Below are positions 1-8,678 of a DNA stretch of 60,054 nucleotides, in pieces. The notes under the pieces are model-generated. The model ran no database searches and was not told where the DNA came from. It saw nothing but the letters and a program-made list of their open reading frames with translations. The translations under genes and the position numbers were made by a program. Location: contig JBBSHS010000003.1 in the NCBI GenBank assembly GCA_038232515.1, positions 1 through 60,054 of the forward strand. Direction: 5' to 3'. Within the stretch, counting starts at the first letter, position 1; each line of letters starts with the position of its first letter. Origin of the DNA: JBBSHS01 sp038232515. Lineage in GTDB: Bacteria > Actinomycetota > Acidimicrobiia > Acidimicrobiales > JAUJNH01.

Positions 1-796
1 CCGGCGTCGTGTCCGGCACCGAACTGGCCGGCGTCGTGCCCGGTGTCGTGGTCCCCGGGGTCGAGGCCACCGTCGTCGAGCTGTCCGACGTGCCCGGGGC
101 CACGTCACCCGGCGTATCGAGGGTGGGGAGCGACGGTGGGTACGGCACCGTCTTGGTGTCGTCGGGGACGAAGGCCAGCACCAGCGCTCCGCCGTCGGTC
201 AGCTTGATGTTGGCGGGACTGCCGGCCACCTGCTTGCCCGAGGGGAAGCTCTTGCCGACGTCGCTCTTGCGGTCGGCGGCGGGTGGGACGTCATAGAAGG
301 CCTTGACCACGCTGGCCCTGTCCCCGCACTTCTGGCCGTCCTGATAGGTCTTGGCCGTCTTGCCGTCCACCCCGGCGGGCAGCTTCATCGACGTTGTGGA
401 AACCGTCAGGTTCACCTGTGAGGCGAACTTGCCGAAGACGGCGTGGGGGCCGGCAGCCGAGTCGTCGGTGGGGTGGACGTTGATGAGGCCGTCGCCCAAG
501 GTGGTGATCCCGTGCTTGGCGGACGAGTTGGGGAAGGGCGCCAGGAAGTGGTCGCAGACGTAGACGGCGTAGGCGACGTGCCACTTGTCGATGTTGGCCA
601 CCGGAGCCGTGGTGTTCCTGGTCGGGTTGAGCTTCACTTCACGCTGGTGGCGGCTGAAGGCGGTGCCGAACACGCCCAGCACCACCACGGCGAGGACGGC
701 ACCGTAGTAGAGCACCGGCATGCCGCCCCGCGCCGTACGGCCTCCGCCTGTGCCGGCGGCGCGTGCGACCTTCTTCGACGACGATGCCTTGCCCAT
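1..796 (-). CDS. Membrane-anchored hypothetical protein, 3' end beyond the window
   Basis: Read directly by translating the minus strand from an ATG at 796; the frame stays open to the window edge (265 codons seen), so the C-terminus is missing. The protein begins with a short basic, Ser/Gly-rich cytoplasmic tail, has one hydrophobic helix at about residues 27-45, then an extracellular domain containing two Cys (in VYVCDHF and GQKCGD), and ends in a Thr/Pro/Ser-rich tail of the kind that spans the wall. I do not recognise the family. It starts 15 bp after the stop of the upstream glycosyltransferase gene and is probably the last gene seen of the polysaccharide operon, so a role at the cell surface is a reasonable inference. 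Confidence is high that it is a gene, low for any function. Confidence 0.8.
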   Translation of the reverse strand, partial: MGKASSSKKVARAAGTGGGRTARGGMPVLYYGAVLAVVVLGVFGTAFSRHQREVKLNPTRNTTAPVANIDKWHVAYAVYVCDHFLAPFPNSSAKHGITTLGDGLINVHPTDDSAAGPHAVFGKFASQVNLTVSTTSMKLPAGVDGKTAKTYQDGQKCGDRASVVKAFYDVPPAADRKSDVGKSFPSGKQVAGSPANIKLTDGGALVLAFVPDDTKTVPYPPSLPTLDTPGDVAPGTSDSSTTVASTPGTTTPGTTPASSVPDTTP

Positions 797-811
797 TCCG
801 AACAGGGGAGG

Positions 812-2056
812 CTAGCGGGCGGACGGCGGGCTTGGTTCACGCCGCCCGGCCAGCTCCTCGAACAGGTTCTCGTAGGATTCGGCCACCGCCGCAGGTGACG
901 CCCAGCTCTCCACGAAGCGCCGGCCCCGAGCGCCAATGGCCACGGCTCGCCCGGGATCGTCCAGCAGGCATCGCAACGCCGCCACCAGTGCCGGCCCGTC
1001 CCCGGGGGCGACGGCCAGACCGGTGCCGTGCCGCTCGGCCACCCGGGCCACCTCCGTGCCCAGGTCGACGCCGGCCACGAACGGCCGGCCCGCGGCCAGG
1101 ATCGAATACAGCTTGGACGGCACGCTGGCCCGGCCCAGGCCCGGGCGCAGCAGCACCGTGTGGACGTCGGCCGTGGCCAGGACCTCGGCCAGCCGCTCCA
1201 CCGGCTGGAACTCGGCGAAACGCACGTTGTCCAGGCCCCTGGCCCGGGCCATCAGATCGCCGCGGGCCACCCCGTTGCCGACGATGACCACCGCCGCATC
1301 GGGCAGGTGCCGGGCTGCGTCGACCAGCAGGTGGAGGGGCTGGGAGAGGCCCACGTTGCCGGCGTACATCACCACGGGCCGGTCTCCCACCCCCAGCTCA
1401 CGACGGAAGCCGTTCTGCCTCGGGCCCGGGGTGATGGCGGTGGTGTCCACGAAGTTGGGGATGACGCGGATCTTGTGGGCCCCCGCCGGCCCGACCTTGG
1501 CCACCAGGTTCTCGGCCAGATCCGTGGAGAGCACGGTCACGGCGTCGGCCAGCCGGTAGGACATGAGCTCGAGGCGACGGGCCACGGCCACGAGGCGCCG
1601 GCCGGTGAGGACGCCAACTTCCACGGCCACGTCGGGAAAGACATCCTGCACGTTGAAGACCAGCGGCGCCCGCCGGGCGGCGGCCACCGTTGCGCCGGCG
1701 AAGCCCATGGTGAGAGGCGGGGACACGGCCAGCACGCCGTCTGCCCGGCCCCCCGCCGACCCGGCGCCCGCCACCAGAGCGCTGAAGGCCCCGAAAGAGG
1801 CCGCCCGCCTGGCGATGTGCTGCTTGGGCGCCGGGAAGGGGTGGACCCGTGTGACCGACCCCCAATCGGTGCGGCTCCGGCGCACGAGGCGGCCCGAGTA
1901 GCCGGCCTCGATGGCGTGGCGCTCGTACCAGGGCAGCGACGTGACGACGTCCAACCGGTGGCCCCGGGCCGCCAGTTCGCCCACGATGCGGGTGACGACG
2001 ACGCCGGTCGGCGCCGTGTCGGGCTCGAAGTGGGGGCAGAGGACCACGAGTCGCAC
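812..2056 (-). CDS. Family 4 glycosyltransferase (WbuB/WcaI-like)
   Basis: A 414-residue GT-B fold glycosyltransferase. The N-terminal half opens with LVVLCPHFEPDTAPTG and a GELAARGH segment, as in WbuB-like enzymes that transfer amino or 6-deoxy sugars to lipid-linked intermediates. The C-terminal half has the family 4 pattern: VVMYAGNVG at the nucleotide-sugar domain, VIVGNG, and a PSKLYSILAAGRPFVA segment holding the place of the E-x7-E donor site. No signal peptide or membrane helix is visible, so it should act at the inner face of the membrane. The start is a GTG at 2056. It lies downstream of the dTDP-rhamnose and UDP-xylose genes on the same strand, separated from the next glycosyltransferase by 114 bp that hold a palindromic element. 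Donor and acceptor cannot be read from sequence. Confidence 0.9.
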   Translation of the reverse strand: MRLVVLCPHFEPDTAPTGVVVTRIVGELAARGHRLDVVTSLPWYERHAIEAGYSGRLVRRSRTDWGSVTRVHPFPAPKQHIARRAASFGAFSALVAGAGSAGGRADGVLAVSPPLTMGFAGATVAAARRAPLVFNVQDVFPDVAVEVGVLTGRRLVAVARRLELMSYRLADAVTVLSTDLAENLVAKVGPAGAHKIRVIPNFVDTTAITPGPRQNGFRRELGVGDRPVVMYAGNVGLSQPLHLLVDAARHLPDAAVVIVGNGVARGDLMARARGLDNVRFAEFQPVERLAEVLATADVHTVLLRPGLGRASVPSKLYSILAAGRPFVAGVDLGTEVARVAERHGTGLAVAPGDGPALVAALRCLLDDPGRAVAIGARGRRFVESWASPAAVAESYENLFEELAGRREPSPPSAR

Positions 2057-2089
2057 GGGTCAGGCAGTCTGGCATGCCGGCAGCCAATC

Positions 2090-2160
2090 CGAGATTGGGT
2101 CGTGGGGTGGCCTTCAGGGTCCGATTTGGCCGGCGAAGGCCACGTGGCGACCCAATCTCG
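2090..2160. repeat. 71-nt palindromic element A, copy 1
   Basis: Starts CGAGATTGGGT and ends with its exact reverse complement ACCCAATCTCG. A second matched pair, GTGGCCTTC and GAAGGCCAC, lies inside, so the whole 71 nt can fold into one long hairpin. The reverse complement of the copy at 48734-48804 matches this one at 67 of 71 positions. It sits between two same-strand glycosyltransferase genes and encodes nothing. See the finding on this family. Confidence 0.9.
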
Positions 2161-2170
2161 CGGCGGTTCG

Positions 2171-3280
2171 TCAGCCGGCGACGACGCGACGGTAGGCGGC
2201 CAGCAGGCTCTGGGCGGCGGCCGAAGGGGCGAAGGTGGCGGCCCGGGCCCGGCCGGCGACGGCCAGGCGTTCCTGCTCAGCTCCGTCGGCCAGCAGGCGG
2301 TTCATGGCCGCAGCCCAGGCGGGCACGTCGAACGGGTCGACGAGCAGACCGGCGTCCCCGACCACCTCGGGCAGGGCGGTGGCGGCAGCCACCACCACAG
2401 GACAGCCGGCGGCCATGGCCTCCAGCACCGGGGCCCCGAAGCCCTCGTGGGTCGAAGGGAACACCGTGGCCACGGCCCCTTCCACCAGGGCTCGCAGGTG
2501 GGCCACCGGCACCCGTCCGACTCGGCGCACCCGCCCGCCCAGGCCGAGACGGGCCACCTCGTCGGCCACGGCCGCCTCGGCCCCAGCCTGGCCACCGGGC
2601 AGCACTAGCAGTGAGTCCTGCACGCCGGCCAGCGCCCGGACGACGGTCACGTGGTTCTTGTGGGGATAGGTGATGGCGGGGTAGACGAACCAGCGCCGAT
2701 CGAGCCCGTAGGCCCGTCGCACCTCGTCCTGTTCGGCCACCGGCCCGTTCCGGCCCAGCACGTGGGGCACCACCACCACGTCGGCCCCAGGCACGCCCAG
2801 GCCATCGACGACGGTCGACCTCACGTACTCGCTGGGACAGGCCACCAGGCGGGCGCGGGCCACCGAGCGGGGCAGGGCCCGGCGCAGGAAAGCCAGCTTG
2901 ACGGGCGAGAACGTCTCCGGGCGCACCAGGTACTGCAGGTCGTGGACGTGGAGAAGGGCCGGCGGCGTGCCCGACACCACGGTGCCACCGCCGTGGTGCA
3001 CGAGGTCGACGCCGGACCGCACCGCGGCCCGTGGCAGCCAGGTCGCCTCCGCTCCCACCCGCAGCCACCGCCGGCGCCCCGACACGGGAGCCCTCACGAC
3101 CCGGTGGGCGCCGGCCAGGTCAGGGTGGGCGGCGGCGAAGCCGGGCAGGGCGAAGAGGATGAGGTCGACCTCGCCCGGTCGGGTGGCGTCGAGGGCCTCC
3201 AGCAGCCGGGTGACGTACTCCTCGGACCCACCCACCTCGCCGGGCCGCAGCCACGTCAGGTTGACGCCGACGCGGATCAC
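2171..3280 (-). CDS. Family 4 glycosyltransferase
   Basis: A 369-residue cytosolic GT4 enzyme. It starts with a Rossmann strand and a Gly loop (VGVNLTWLRPGEVGGSEEY), typical of mannosyl- or rhamnosyl-transferases of the WbdA/RfaB group. The C-terminal donor-binding half contains FVYPAITYPHKNH, the VFPSTHEGFGAPVLEAMAAGCPVV segment with both donor-site Glu residues (EGFGAPVLE), and GLLVDPFD. The likely start is GTG at 3278-3280, 4 bp after the stop of the next upstream glycosyltransferase, so the two are co-transcribed. It presumably adds one sugar to the repeat unit made by this locus; which sugar is unknown. Confidence 0.92.
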   Translation of the reverse strand: MIRVGVNLTWLRPGEVGGSEEYVTRLLEALDATRPGEVDLILFALPGFAAAHPDLAGAHRVVRAPVSGRRRWLRVGAEATWLPRAAVRSGVDLVHHGGGTVVSGTPPALLHVHDLQYLVRPETFSPVKLAFLRRALPRSVARARLVACPSEYVRSTVVDGLGVPGADVVVVPHVLGRNGPVAEQDEVRRAYGLDRRWFVYPAITYPHKNHVTVVRALAGVQDSLLVLPGGQAGAEAAVADEVARLGLGGRVRRVGRVPVAHLRALVEGAVATVFPSTHEGFGAPVLEAMAAGCPVVVAAATALPEVVGDAGLLVDPFDVPAWAAAMNRLLADGAEQERLAVAGRARAATFAPSAAAQSLLAAYRRVVAG

Positions 3281-3284
3281 CGCG

Positions 3285-4400
3285 TCATCCGCTCAGTCCG
3301 GTCACGGCCCGGTAGGCCTCGACCGTCCGCTGGGCGCAGGCTTCCCACGTGAAATGACGGGCCCGGGCCAGGCCCCGGCGGCGGCGCGCCTCCCTCTGGT
3401 CCGGGCCCTCGGCCAGGATGGCGGCCAGGCCACGGGCGATGTCGTCGACGTCGTCGGGGTCGACCAGCACGGCGGCGTCGCCGCCGACCTCAGCCGTGGC
3501 CGTGCCCGACGAAGTCACGACAGGCGTCCCCTGGGCCATGGCCTCGGCCACCGGCAGACCGAAGCCCTCCAGGAAACTGGGGTAGCAGAGGGCGTCGGCG
3601 GCCGCAGAGATGGCTCGGCGGTCGGCCACGGGCACGAAACCCAGCACCCGGACGGTGGCCCGTTCAGGACCGAGCAGTCCGTCGAGCTCGACCCCCCCTC
3701 CCGACGGCCCCACCAGCACGAGCTGGCGGTCGCCGGCCAGGCCTTCGGACCGCAGCCGGCGCCAGGCGCCCAGCACACCGGGCAGGTTCTTGCGGGGCTC
3801 GGCGGTGCCGGCCCACAGCACGTAGGGCCGGTCGAGGCCATGGGCACCCCGGGTCTCGGCCACGTCCGCGGCCGACGCCTGCGCCGGGTCGACCCCGGGC
3901 GGGGTCACGAACAGGCGGTCGGCGGCGAAGCCGACCTCCAGACAGGCATTCCTGGTGAACTCCGATACACAGACCACGCCGGCGGCGTGCCGCCGAGCCT
4001 GGGCGATGGCCCGACGGGCGTAGTGGCCGGCCCGCGGCGGCAGGAAGTCGGGCCGGGCGAGGGCGGCCAGATCGTGGATCGTCACCACCAGCGGAGCCCT
4101 GGAGCCCGGCACCATCGTGGCGGTGGCGTGGGCCACTTCGACCGGACCGGTGACGGCCTCCAATCGGGGGCGACGGCAGATGTGCCACGACGTGTACAGG
4201 CCAGGACGGCCGAGCCGGAAGTGGCGCACCGGGACGGGCGGCGCCCAGGCCGGCACCGGCGGATCGGCGTGTCGGGCGGCCACCCCGATCACCTCGACGT
4301 CATCTCGGGCGGCGAGCGCCCCGGCCAGACCATTGCCGTAGGCGGCGACGCCACCGGGCACGTTGTGCCAGCACTGCTCGAGGGTCAGGGCCACCCGCAT
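3285..4400 (-). CDS. Family 4 glycosyltransferase
   Basis: About 371 residues when started at the ATG at 4398-4400 (MRVALTLEQCWHNVPGG). The longer open frame upstream begins with a low-complexity Gly/Cys run encoded by a hexamer repeat and is not plausible protein. The mature sequence has the Gly-rich GGVAAYGNGLAGALAAR loop, VVTIHDLAAL, YVLWAGTAEPRKNL, and the donor-site signature FLEGFGLPVAEAMAQGTPVV with both Glu residues. Such enzymes use nucleotide sugars and work at the cytoplasmic membrane face. It is followed after 4 bp by a second GT4 gene and preceded by the UDP-glucuronate decarboxylase gene, so it belongs to the same operon. Specificity is not predictable. Confidence 0.92.
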   Translation of the reverse strand: MRVALTLEQCWHNVPGGVAAYGNGLAGALAARDDVEVIGVAARHADPPVPAWAPPVPVRHFRLGRPGLYTSWHICRRPRLEAVTGPVEVAHATATMVPGSRAPLVVTIHDLAALARPDFLPPRAGHYARRAIAQARRHAAGVVCVSEFTRNACLEVGFAADRLFVTPPGVDPAQASAADVAETRGAHGLDRPYVLWAGTAEPRKNLPGVLGAWRRLRSEGLAGDRQLVLVGPSGGGVELDGLLGPERATVRVLGFVPVADRRAISAAADALCYPSFLEGFGLPVAEAMAQGTPVVTSSGTATAEVGGDAAVLVDPDDVDDIARGLAAILAEGPDQREARRRRGLARARHFTWEACAQRTVEAYRAVTGLSG

Positions 4401-4481
4401 CAGCCGGCCAGTCTTGCAGCGGCCCCCGGCGAGGAGAGGGTTGCGACGGGCCCATGGAGCGACGGCCCAGCAGGGCCAGAG

Positions 4482-4523
4482 GCCGCAGCCGCAGCCGCAG
4501 CCGCAGCCGAAGCCGAAGCCGGA
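4482..4523. repeat. Hexanucleotide microsatellite between two operon genes
   Basis: Seven consecutive hexamers: four GCCGCA, two GCCGAA and one GCCGGA. They lie in the 153-bp gap (4401-4553) between the decarboxylase and the glycosyltransferase. The rest of the gap shows no convincing gene. Read on the minus strand the repeat is open in the glycosyltransferase frame and would encode a Gly-Cys/Gly-Phe run if translation began upstream. Confidence 0.8.
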
Positions 4524-4553
4524 GTCGAGCCGCACCAGGCGGACCGGACCGGT

Positions 4554-5501
4554 TCAGGCCCGACCGGCCCGGATCTCAGCTTCGAACCATTCGGTGGTGC
4601 GGGACAGGCCGTAGCGAAGAGGCACCCGCGGCCGCCAACCCAGCCGGTCTACGGCGAGGGAGATGTCCGGGCAGCGCTGGGTCGGGTCGTCCTGGGGCAG
4701 GGGCTCGAACACCACCTCGCTCTTTGAGCCGGTGACGTCGACCACCTCGCCGGCCAGTTGGGCGATGGTGAACTCGTCCGGGTTCCCGATGTTGACCGGC
4801 CCCAACTCGTCGCCGTCCAGCAGGGCCAGGATGCCCCTCACCTCGTCGTCCACGTAGCAGAACGAACGGGTCTGACTGCCGTCGCCGAAGATGGTGATGG
4901 GCTCTCCCAGCAGTGCCTGGACGAGGAAGTTCGACACCACCCGACCGTCGCGTGCACGCATCCGGGGCCCATAGGTGTTGAAGATGCGCACGATGCGCAC
5001 GTCGACGCCGCGGCTGCGGTGGTAGGCCATGGTCATGGCCTCGGCGAAGCGCTTGGCCTCGTCGTATACACCGCGAGGGCCGATCGGGTTGACGTTGCCC
5101 CAGTAGCTCTCGGTCTGGGGGTGGACGTGGGGGTCGCCGTAGACCTCGCTCGTGGAGGCCAGCAGGAAGCGGGCGCCCTTGGCCAGTGACAGGCCGAGCA
5201 GGTTGTGGGTCCCCAGGCTGCCCACCTTCAGCGTCTGGATCGGCATGTCCAGGTAGTCGCGGGGCGAGGCTGGGCTGGCGAAGTGCAGCACGGCATCGAC
5301 CGGGCCGGGCACATGGGTGTACCGGCTGACGTCATGGTCCACGAAGGCGAACCCAGCCGCCATGAAGAGCTCGTCGAGGTTCTCGGTGCGGCCGGTGACG
5401 AGGTTGTCGATGGCCACGACCTCGTCTCCCCTGGCCAGCAGGGCGCGGCACAGGTGGGAGCCGAGAAAGCCGGCGCCTCCGGTCACGACGACCCTGGCCA
5501 C
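4554..5501 (-). CDS. UDP-glucuronate decarboxylase (UDP-xylose synthase)
   Basis: A 315-residue extended short-chain dehydrogenase. It has the NAD-binding GGAGFLG motif at residues 8-14, the catalytic STSE segment at 116-119, and the YxxxK pair Tyr146/Lys150. The stretches HFASPASPRDYL, the segment around SEVYGDP, WGNVNPIGPRGVYDEAKR, and RIFNTYGPRM match UDP-xylose synthases better than epimerases. The expected reaction is oxidation, decarboxylation and re-reduction of UDP-glucuronate to UDP-xylose in the cytosol. The gene upstream, 4 bp away, encodes UDP-glucose dehydrogenase, which makes the substrate, and this supports the assignment strongly. The start is GTG at 5501. A UDP-glucuronate 4-epimerase is the main alternative and is less likely. 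Confidence 0.9.
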   Translation of the reverse strand: MARVVVTGGAGFLGSHLCRALLARGDEVVAIDNLVTGRTENLDELFMAAGFAFVDHDVSRYTHVPGPVDAVLHFASPASPRDYLDMPIQTLKVGSLGTHNLLGLSLAKGARFLLASTSEVYGDPHVHPQTESYWGNVNPIGPRGVYDEAKRFAEAMTMAYHRSRGVDVRIVRIFNTYGPRMRARDGRVVSNFLVQALLGEPITIFGDGSQTRSFCYVDDEVRGILALLDGDELGPVNIGNPDEFTIAQLAGEVVDVTGSKSEVVFEPLPQDDPTQRCPDISLAVDRLGWRPRVPLRYGLSRTTEWFEAEIRAGRA

Positions 5502-5505
5502 CGGG

Positions 5506-6777
5506 TCAGCTCCGGCCGATGCCGGTGTAGGCGAAGCCCCGTCGGCGGGCCGTGGCCGGGTCGAGCAGGTTGCGGGCGTCGACGATGCGGGGCTCGGTCA
5601 TCGCCTCGCGGACCTTGACGAAGTCGAGCCAGCGAAACTCGTCCCACTCGGTGAGCACGACCAGAACGGCGGCGCCGGCGCACGCCCCATAGGGATCCCT
5701 GCACACCTCGAACCCGTCGATCTGGCCCTCCACCGTGGGGTCGAACGCCTTGACCGTCGCCCCGCGGGCCGTGAGCCGGTGGATGATCTCGATGGCCGGA
5801 GAGTCGCGGCGGTCGTCGGTGCGGGCCTTGAACGTCAACCCCCAGACGCCGATGGCGCGCCCGGCCACGCTGCCCCCGGCGGCGTCGACGACCTTGGCCA
5901 CCACCCGCTCGTACTGCTCCTCGTTTACGGCGATCACGCCTCGCAGCAGGTCGAAGTCGTAGCCCGCCTCCTCGGCGATGCGCACCAGCGCCCTGGTGTC
6001 CTTGGGGAAGCACGAACCGCCCCACCCCGGCCCGGGGCGCAGGAACTCAAAGCCGATACGGCGGTCGTAGCCCATCCCGAGCACGACCTCCCTCACGTCC
6101 GCCCCCACCGCTTCACACACGTTGGCGATGGCGTTGACGAAGCTGATCTTGGTGGCCAGGAAGGCGTTCGAGGCGTACTTGATGGTCTCGGCCGAGGCCG
6201 GGTCGGTGATGAGAAGGGGTGCCCTGATCCCCTCGTACAGCTCGGACACCCGGATGGCGGCGGCGTGGTCCTCGGACCCGATGACGATGCGGTCGGGATG
6301 CAGGCAGTCGTGGACGGCGGACCCTTCCCGCAGGAACTCGGGGTTGGACACCACCGAGACGTCGGCCCGGCCCAGCGCCCGCTCGACCACCAGGGTGGAA
6401 CCGACGGGGACGGTCGACTTGTTGATGACGACCGACTGGGACGTGAGCGCCGGAGAGATCTCGCTGGCGGCGGCCTCGATGTAGGACAGGTCGGCCGAGC
6501 CGTCGACCCCTTGGGGCGTCTGGACGCACAAGAAGACGAACTCCGCCGTCTCCGCCGCGTGGGCACCACCGACCACGAAATGAAGGCGCCCACCGTCGAC
6601 CCCTTCACGCACCAGTTCGTCCAGCCCCGGCTCGAAGATCGGCATTTCGCCGGCGTTGAGCATGGCGATCTTGTCGGGCAGGACGTCGGCGCACGTGACC
6701 CGGTGGCCGACGTGGGCCAGGTACGCGCCCGTGGTCAGGCCCACGTAGCCCGTACCGATCACCGCGATGTCAGCCAT
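5506..6777 (-). CDS. ugd: UDP-glucose 6-dehydrogenase
   Basis: A 423-residue NAD-dependent enzyme that oxidises UDP-glucose twice to UDP-glucuronate. The N-terminal Rossmann motif is IAVIGTGYVGLTTG. The catalytic Cys is Cys256 in GPGWGGSCFPKDT, and the central domain carries KYASNAFLATKISFVNAIANVC. The C-terminal UDP-binding half includes GVWGLTFKARTDDRRDSPA. The ATG at 6777 overlaps the 3' end of rmlD by 8 bp, which indicates coupled translation. The product feeds the decarboxylase gene immediately downstream and may also supply glucuronate to the glycosyltransferases. All family-defining residues are present. Confidence 0.96.
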   Translation of the reverse strand: MADIAVIGTGYVGLTTGAYLAHVGHRVTCADVLPDKIAMLNAGEMPIFEPGLDELVREGVDGGRLHFVVGGAHAAETAEFVFLCVQTPQGVDGSADLSYIEAAASEISPALTSQSVVINKSTVPVGSTLVVERALGRADVSVVSNPEFLREGSAVHDCLHPDRIVIGSEDHAAAIRVSELYEGIRAPLLITDPASAETIKYASNAFLATKISFVNAIANVCEAVGADVREVVLGMGYDRRIGFEFLRPGPGWGGSCFPKDTRALVRIAEEAGYDFDLLRGVIAVNEEQYERVVAKVVDAAGGSVAGRAIGVWGLTFKARTDDRRDSPAIEIIHRLTARGATVKAFDPTVEGQIDGFEVCRDPYGACAGAAVLVVLTEWDEFRWLDFVKVREAMTEPRIVDARNLLDPATARRRGFAYTGIGRS

Positions 6778-7636
6778 GGTCCCTCGACAGCTCCTTGATC
6801 AGACGGTGCAAGCCGTCACCGAAGTGTGGCAGCGGTTCGAACCCGAGCGCTCTTAGGGCGGCATTGTCGAGGACGGAGTTCGCCGGACGAGGCGCCGGCC
6901 GCGGTGGATCGAGCTCGGCCGTGGTGATGGGCCGGGCCCGGGCCGGGTCGTGGCCGGCGGCGTCGAGGATGTCCCGCACGAACCCGTACCAGGTGGTCTG
7001 GCCTTGGTTGGTGGCATGGAAGAGACCAGGCAGCCGGGCCACCGCCAGTCGCCGTAGGACCGGGGCGAGATCGGCGGTGAAGGTGGGACAGCCCCGCTGA
7101 TCGTCGACGACGGCGAGGTCGCGGTCGGGGTCGGCGGCCAGCCGCAACACGGTGCCGACCATGTTGGCGCCCCGCGCCCCGCACAACCACGCCGTGCGCA
7201 CCACGGCCGCGCCGGGGCAGCCTTGCAGCACCTCCTGTTCACCGCCCAGCTTGGAGCGCCCGTACACCGACCGGGGGTTGGGCCGGTCCCACTCGATGTA
7301 GGGACGGCCGGAGGTCCCATCGAAGACATAGTCAGTGCTGACCGCCACCAGGCTGGCTGCCACCAGGCGGGCCCCCTCGGCCACGTTGCGGCTGCCGAGC
7401 GCATTCACCCTGAAGGCGCGCTCCGGATCTCTCTCGCAGGCGTCGACCGCAGTCCATGCCGCGCCGTGCACGATGGCGTCGGGCTGGAGCGTGGTGATGG
7501 CGCCCAGCACCTGGTCCCGATCACCGACGTCGAGATCGGCGTGGCCGGCGGCGATGACGTCGTCGCCGGCCGCCTCGCACACCGCCACCACGTCGTGGCC
7601 CAACTGGCCGCCGGCGCCGGTGACGAGAACCTTCAC
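6770..7636 (-). CDS. rmlD: dTDP-4-dehydrorhamnose reductase
   Basis: A 288-residue extended SDR with the Gly motif GAGGQLG at residues 7-13, catalytic Ser100-Thr101 followed by Asp102 (AVSTDYVFDG), and Tyr125/Lys129 in VYGRSKLGGE. It catalyses the last step of dTDP-L-rhamnose synthesis, reducing dTDP-4-keto-rhamnose. The start is GTG at 7636, 37 bp after the rmlB stop. It lies between rmlB and ugd on the same strand and overlaps ugd by 8 bp. No rmlC epimerase is visible in the window. Either it is encoded elsewhere or the product is not L-rhamnose. Confidence 0.94.
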   Translation of the reverse strand: MKVLVTGAGGQLGHDVVAVCEAAGDDVIAAGHADLDVGDRDQVLGAITTLQPDAIVHGAAWTAVDACERDPERAFRVNALGSRNVAEGARLVAASLVAVSTDYVFDGTSGRPYIEWDRPNPRSVYGRSKLGGEQEVLQGCPGAAVVRTAWLCGARGANMVGTVLRLAADPDRDLAVVDDQRGCPTFTADLAPVLRRLAVARLPGLFHATNQGQTTWYGFVRDILDAAGHDPARARPITTAELDPPRPAPRPANSVLDNAALRALGFEPLPHFGDGLHRLIKELSRDHG

Positions 7637-7673
7637 GTACCTGCTCTTTCCCGCTCCAACGGCCGCTCGAGCC

Positions 7674-8633
7674 TCACAGACGGGCCTTCAACGGCCCCCA
7701 CCACCAGCGGTTGTGGCGGTACCACTGCACGGTCTGGGCCAGCGCTTCGTCCAGCGAGCGGGCCCTGGTCCACCCTAGAGCGGTGATCTTGGAGACGTCG
7801 ACGGAGTAACGGCGGTCGTGGCCGAGCCTGTCCTCGACGTACTCCACCATGTCCTCCCCGGCGCCGCACAGGGCCAGGACCTTGTCGGTCAGGGCCCGGT
7901 TGGGCGTCTCGTTGCCGGCGCCGACGTTGTAGATCTGGCCTGGCTGCCCCCGTTCCAGCGCCACCTGCACTGCGGCGCAGTGGTCGTCGACGTACAGCCA
8001 GTCCCGCTGGTTGAGGCCGTCGCCGTAGAGGGGCACCCGCCGGCCCTCGAAAAGATTGGTGATGAACAGCGGGATGACTTTCTCGGGGTACTGGAAAGGG
8101 CCGAAGTTGTTGGTGCACCGCGTCACGACCACGGGCAGGCCGTAGGTCGAGAAGTACGAAAGCGCGATCAGGTCCGACCCGGCTTTTGAGGCGGAGTAGG
8201 GCGAGCGAGGCTCCAGGGCGTCGGTCTCGGTCGAGGACCCGACCTCGATGGAGCCGTAGACCTCGTCGGTACCGATGTGGACGATCCGGCCGACCTCGAG
8301 CCGGCGGGCGGCATCCATCACCGCGTTGGTCCCGAAGCAGTTGGTGTGGACGAAAGTCCCCGGGCCGGCGATGGACCGGTCGACGTGGCTCTCGGCGGCG
8401 AAGTGCACCACGGCGTCGTGCCCGGCCATGGCGTCGTCCAGCGTGCCTTGGTCGCAGATGTCGCCCTTGACGAAGCGGAAGCGGGGATCATCATCGAGGT
8501 CGGCCAGAGTCGACTGGTTTCCGGCGTAGGTGAGGGCGTCGTAGACCGTGACGTGGTCGTCGCCGTGGCCCAGGACGTACCGCACGTAGTTGGAGCCGAT
8601 GAACCCGGCCCCGCCCGTGACGAAGAGCCGCAC
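7674..8633 (-). CDS. rmlB: dTDP-glucose 4,6-dehydratase
   Basis: A 319-residue NAD-dependent SDR. It shows GGAGFIGSNYVRYVL at the N-terminus, the dehydratase triad segment GTDEVYG (Thr122, Asp123, Glu124), and Tyr146/Lys150 in SPYSASKAGSD. The Asp-Glu pair after Thr is specific for 4,6-dehydratases that eliminate water from the 4-keto sugar. Later motifs are NNFGPFQYPEKVIPLFI and RDWLYVDDHC. It acts on the product of rmlA, whose gene is 45 bp upstream on the same strand. This is the second step of the dTDP-rhamnose route and part of the leftward polysaccharide operon. Confidence 0.96.
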   Translation of the reverse strand: MRLFVTGGAGFIGSNYVRYVLGHGDDHVTVYDALTYAGNQSTLADLDDDPRFRFVKGDICDQGTLDDAMAGHDAVVHFAAESHVDRSIAGPGTFVHTNCFGTNAVMDAARRLEVGRIVHIGTDEVYGSIEVGSSTETDALEPRSPYSASKAGSDLIALSYFSTYGLPVVVTRCTNNFGPFQYPEKVIPLFITNLFEGRRVPLYGDGLNQRDWLYVDDHCAAVQVALERGQPGQIYNVGAGNETPNRALTDKVLALCGAGEDMVEYVEDRLGHDRRYSVDVSKITALGWTRARSLDEALAQTVQWYRHNRWWWGPLKARL

Positions 8634-8678
8634 CGGACGAGGCTACCCGCGTCTTCTCGCCGCCCTGTCCTTGGTCGG

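Noticed and set aside
1028..2608. Long plus-strand open frame of 526 codons opposite two glycosyltransferase genes
   Set aside because: It is a shadow of high-GC coding DNA: no family motif, low complexity rich in Gly, His and Gln, and both genes beneath it have clear GT4 signatures.
2898..4727. Long plus-strand open frame of 609 codons
   Set aside because: It crosses three genes with recognised products on the other strand and includes the hexamer repeat; composition is typical of antisense shadow.
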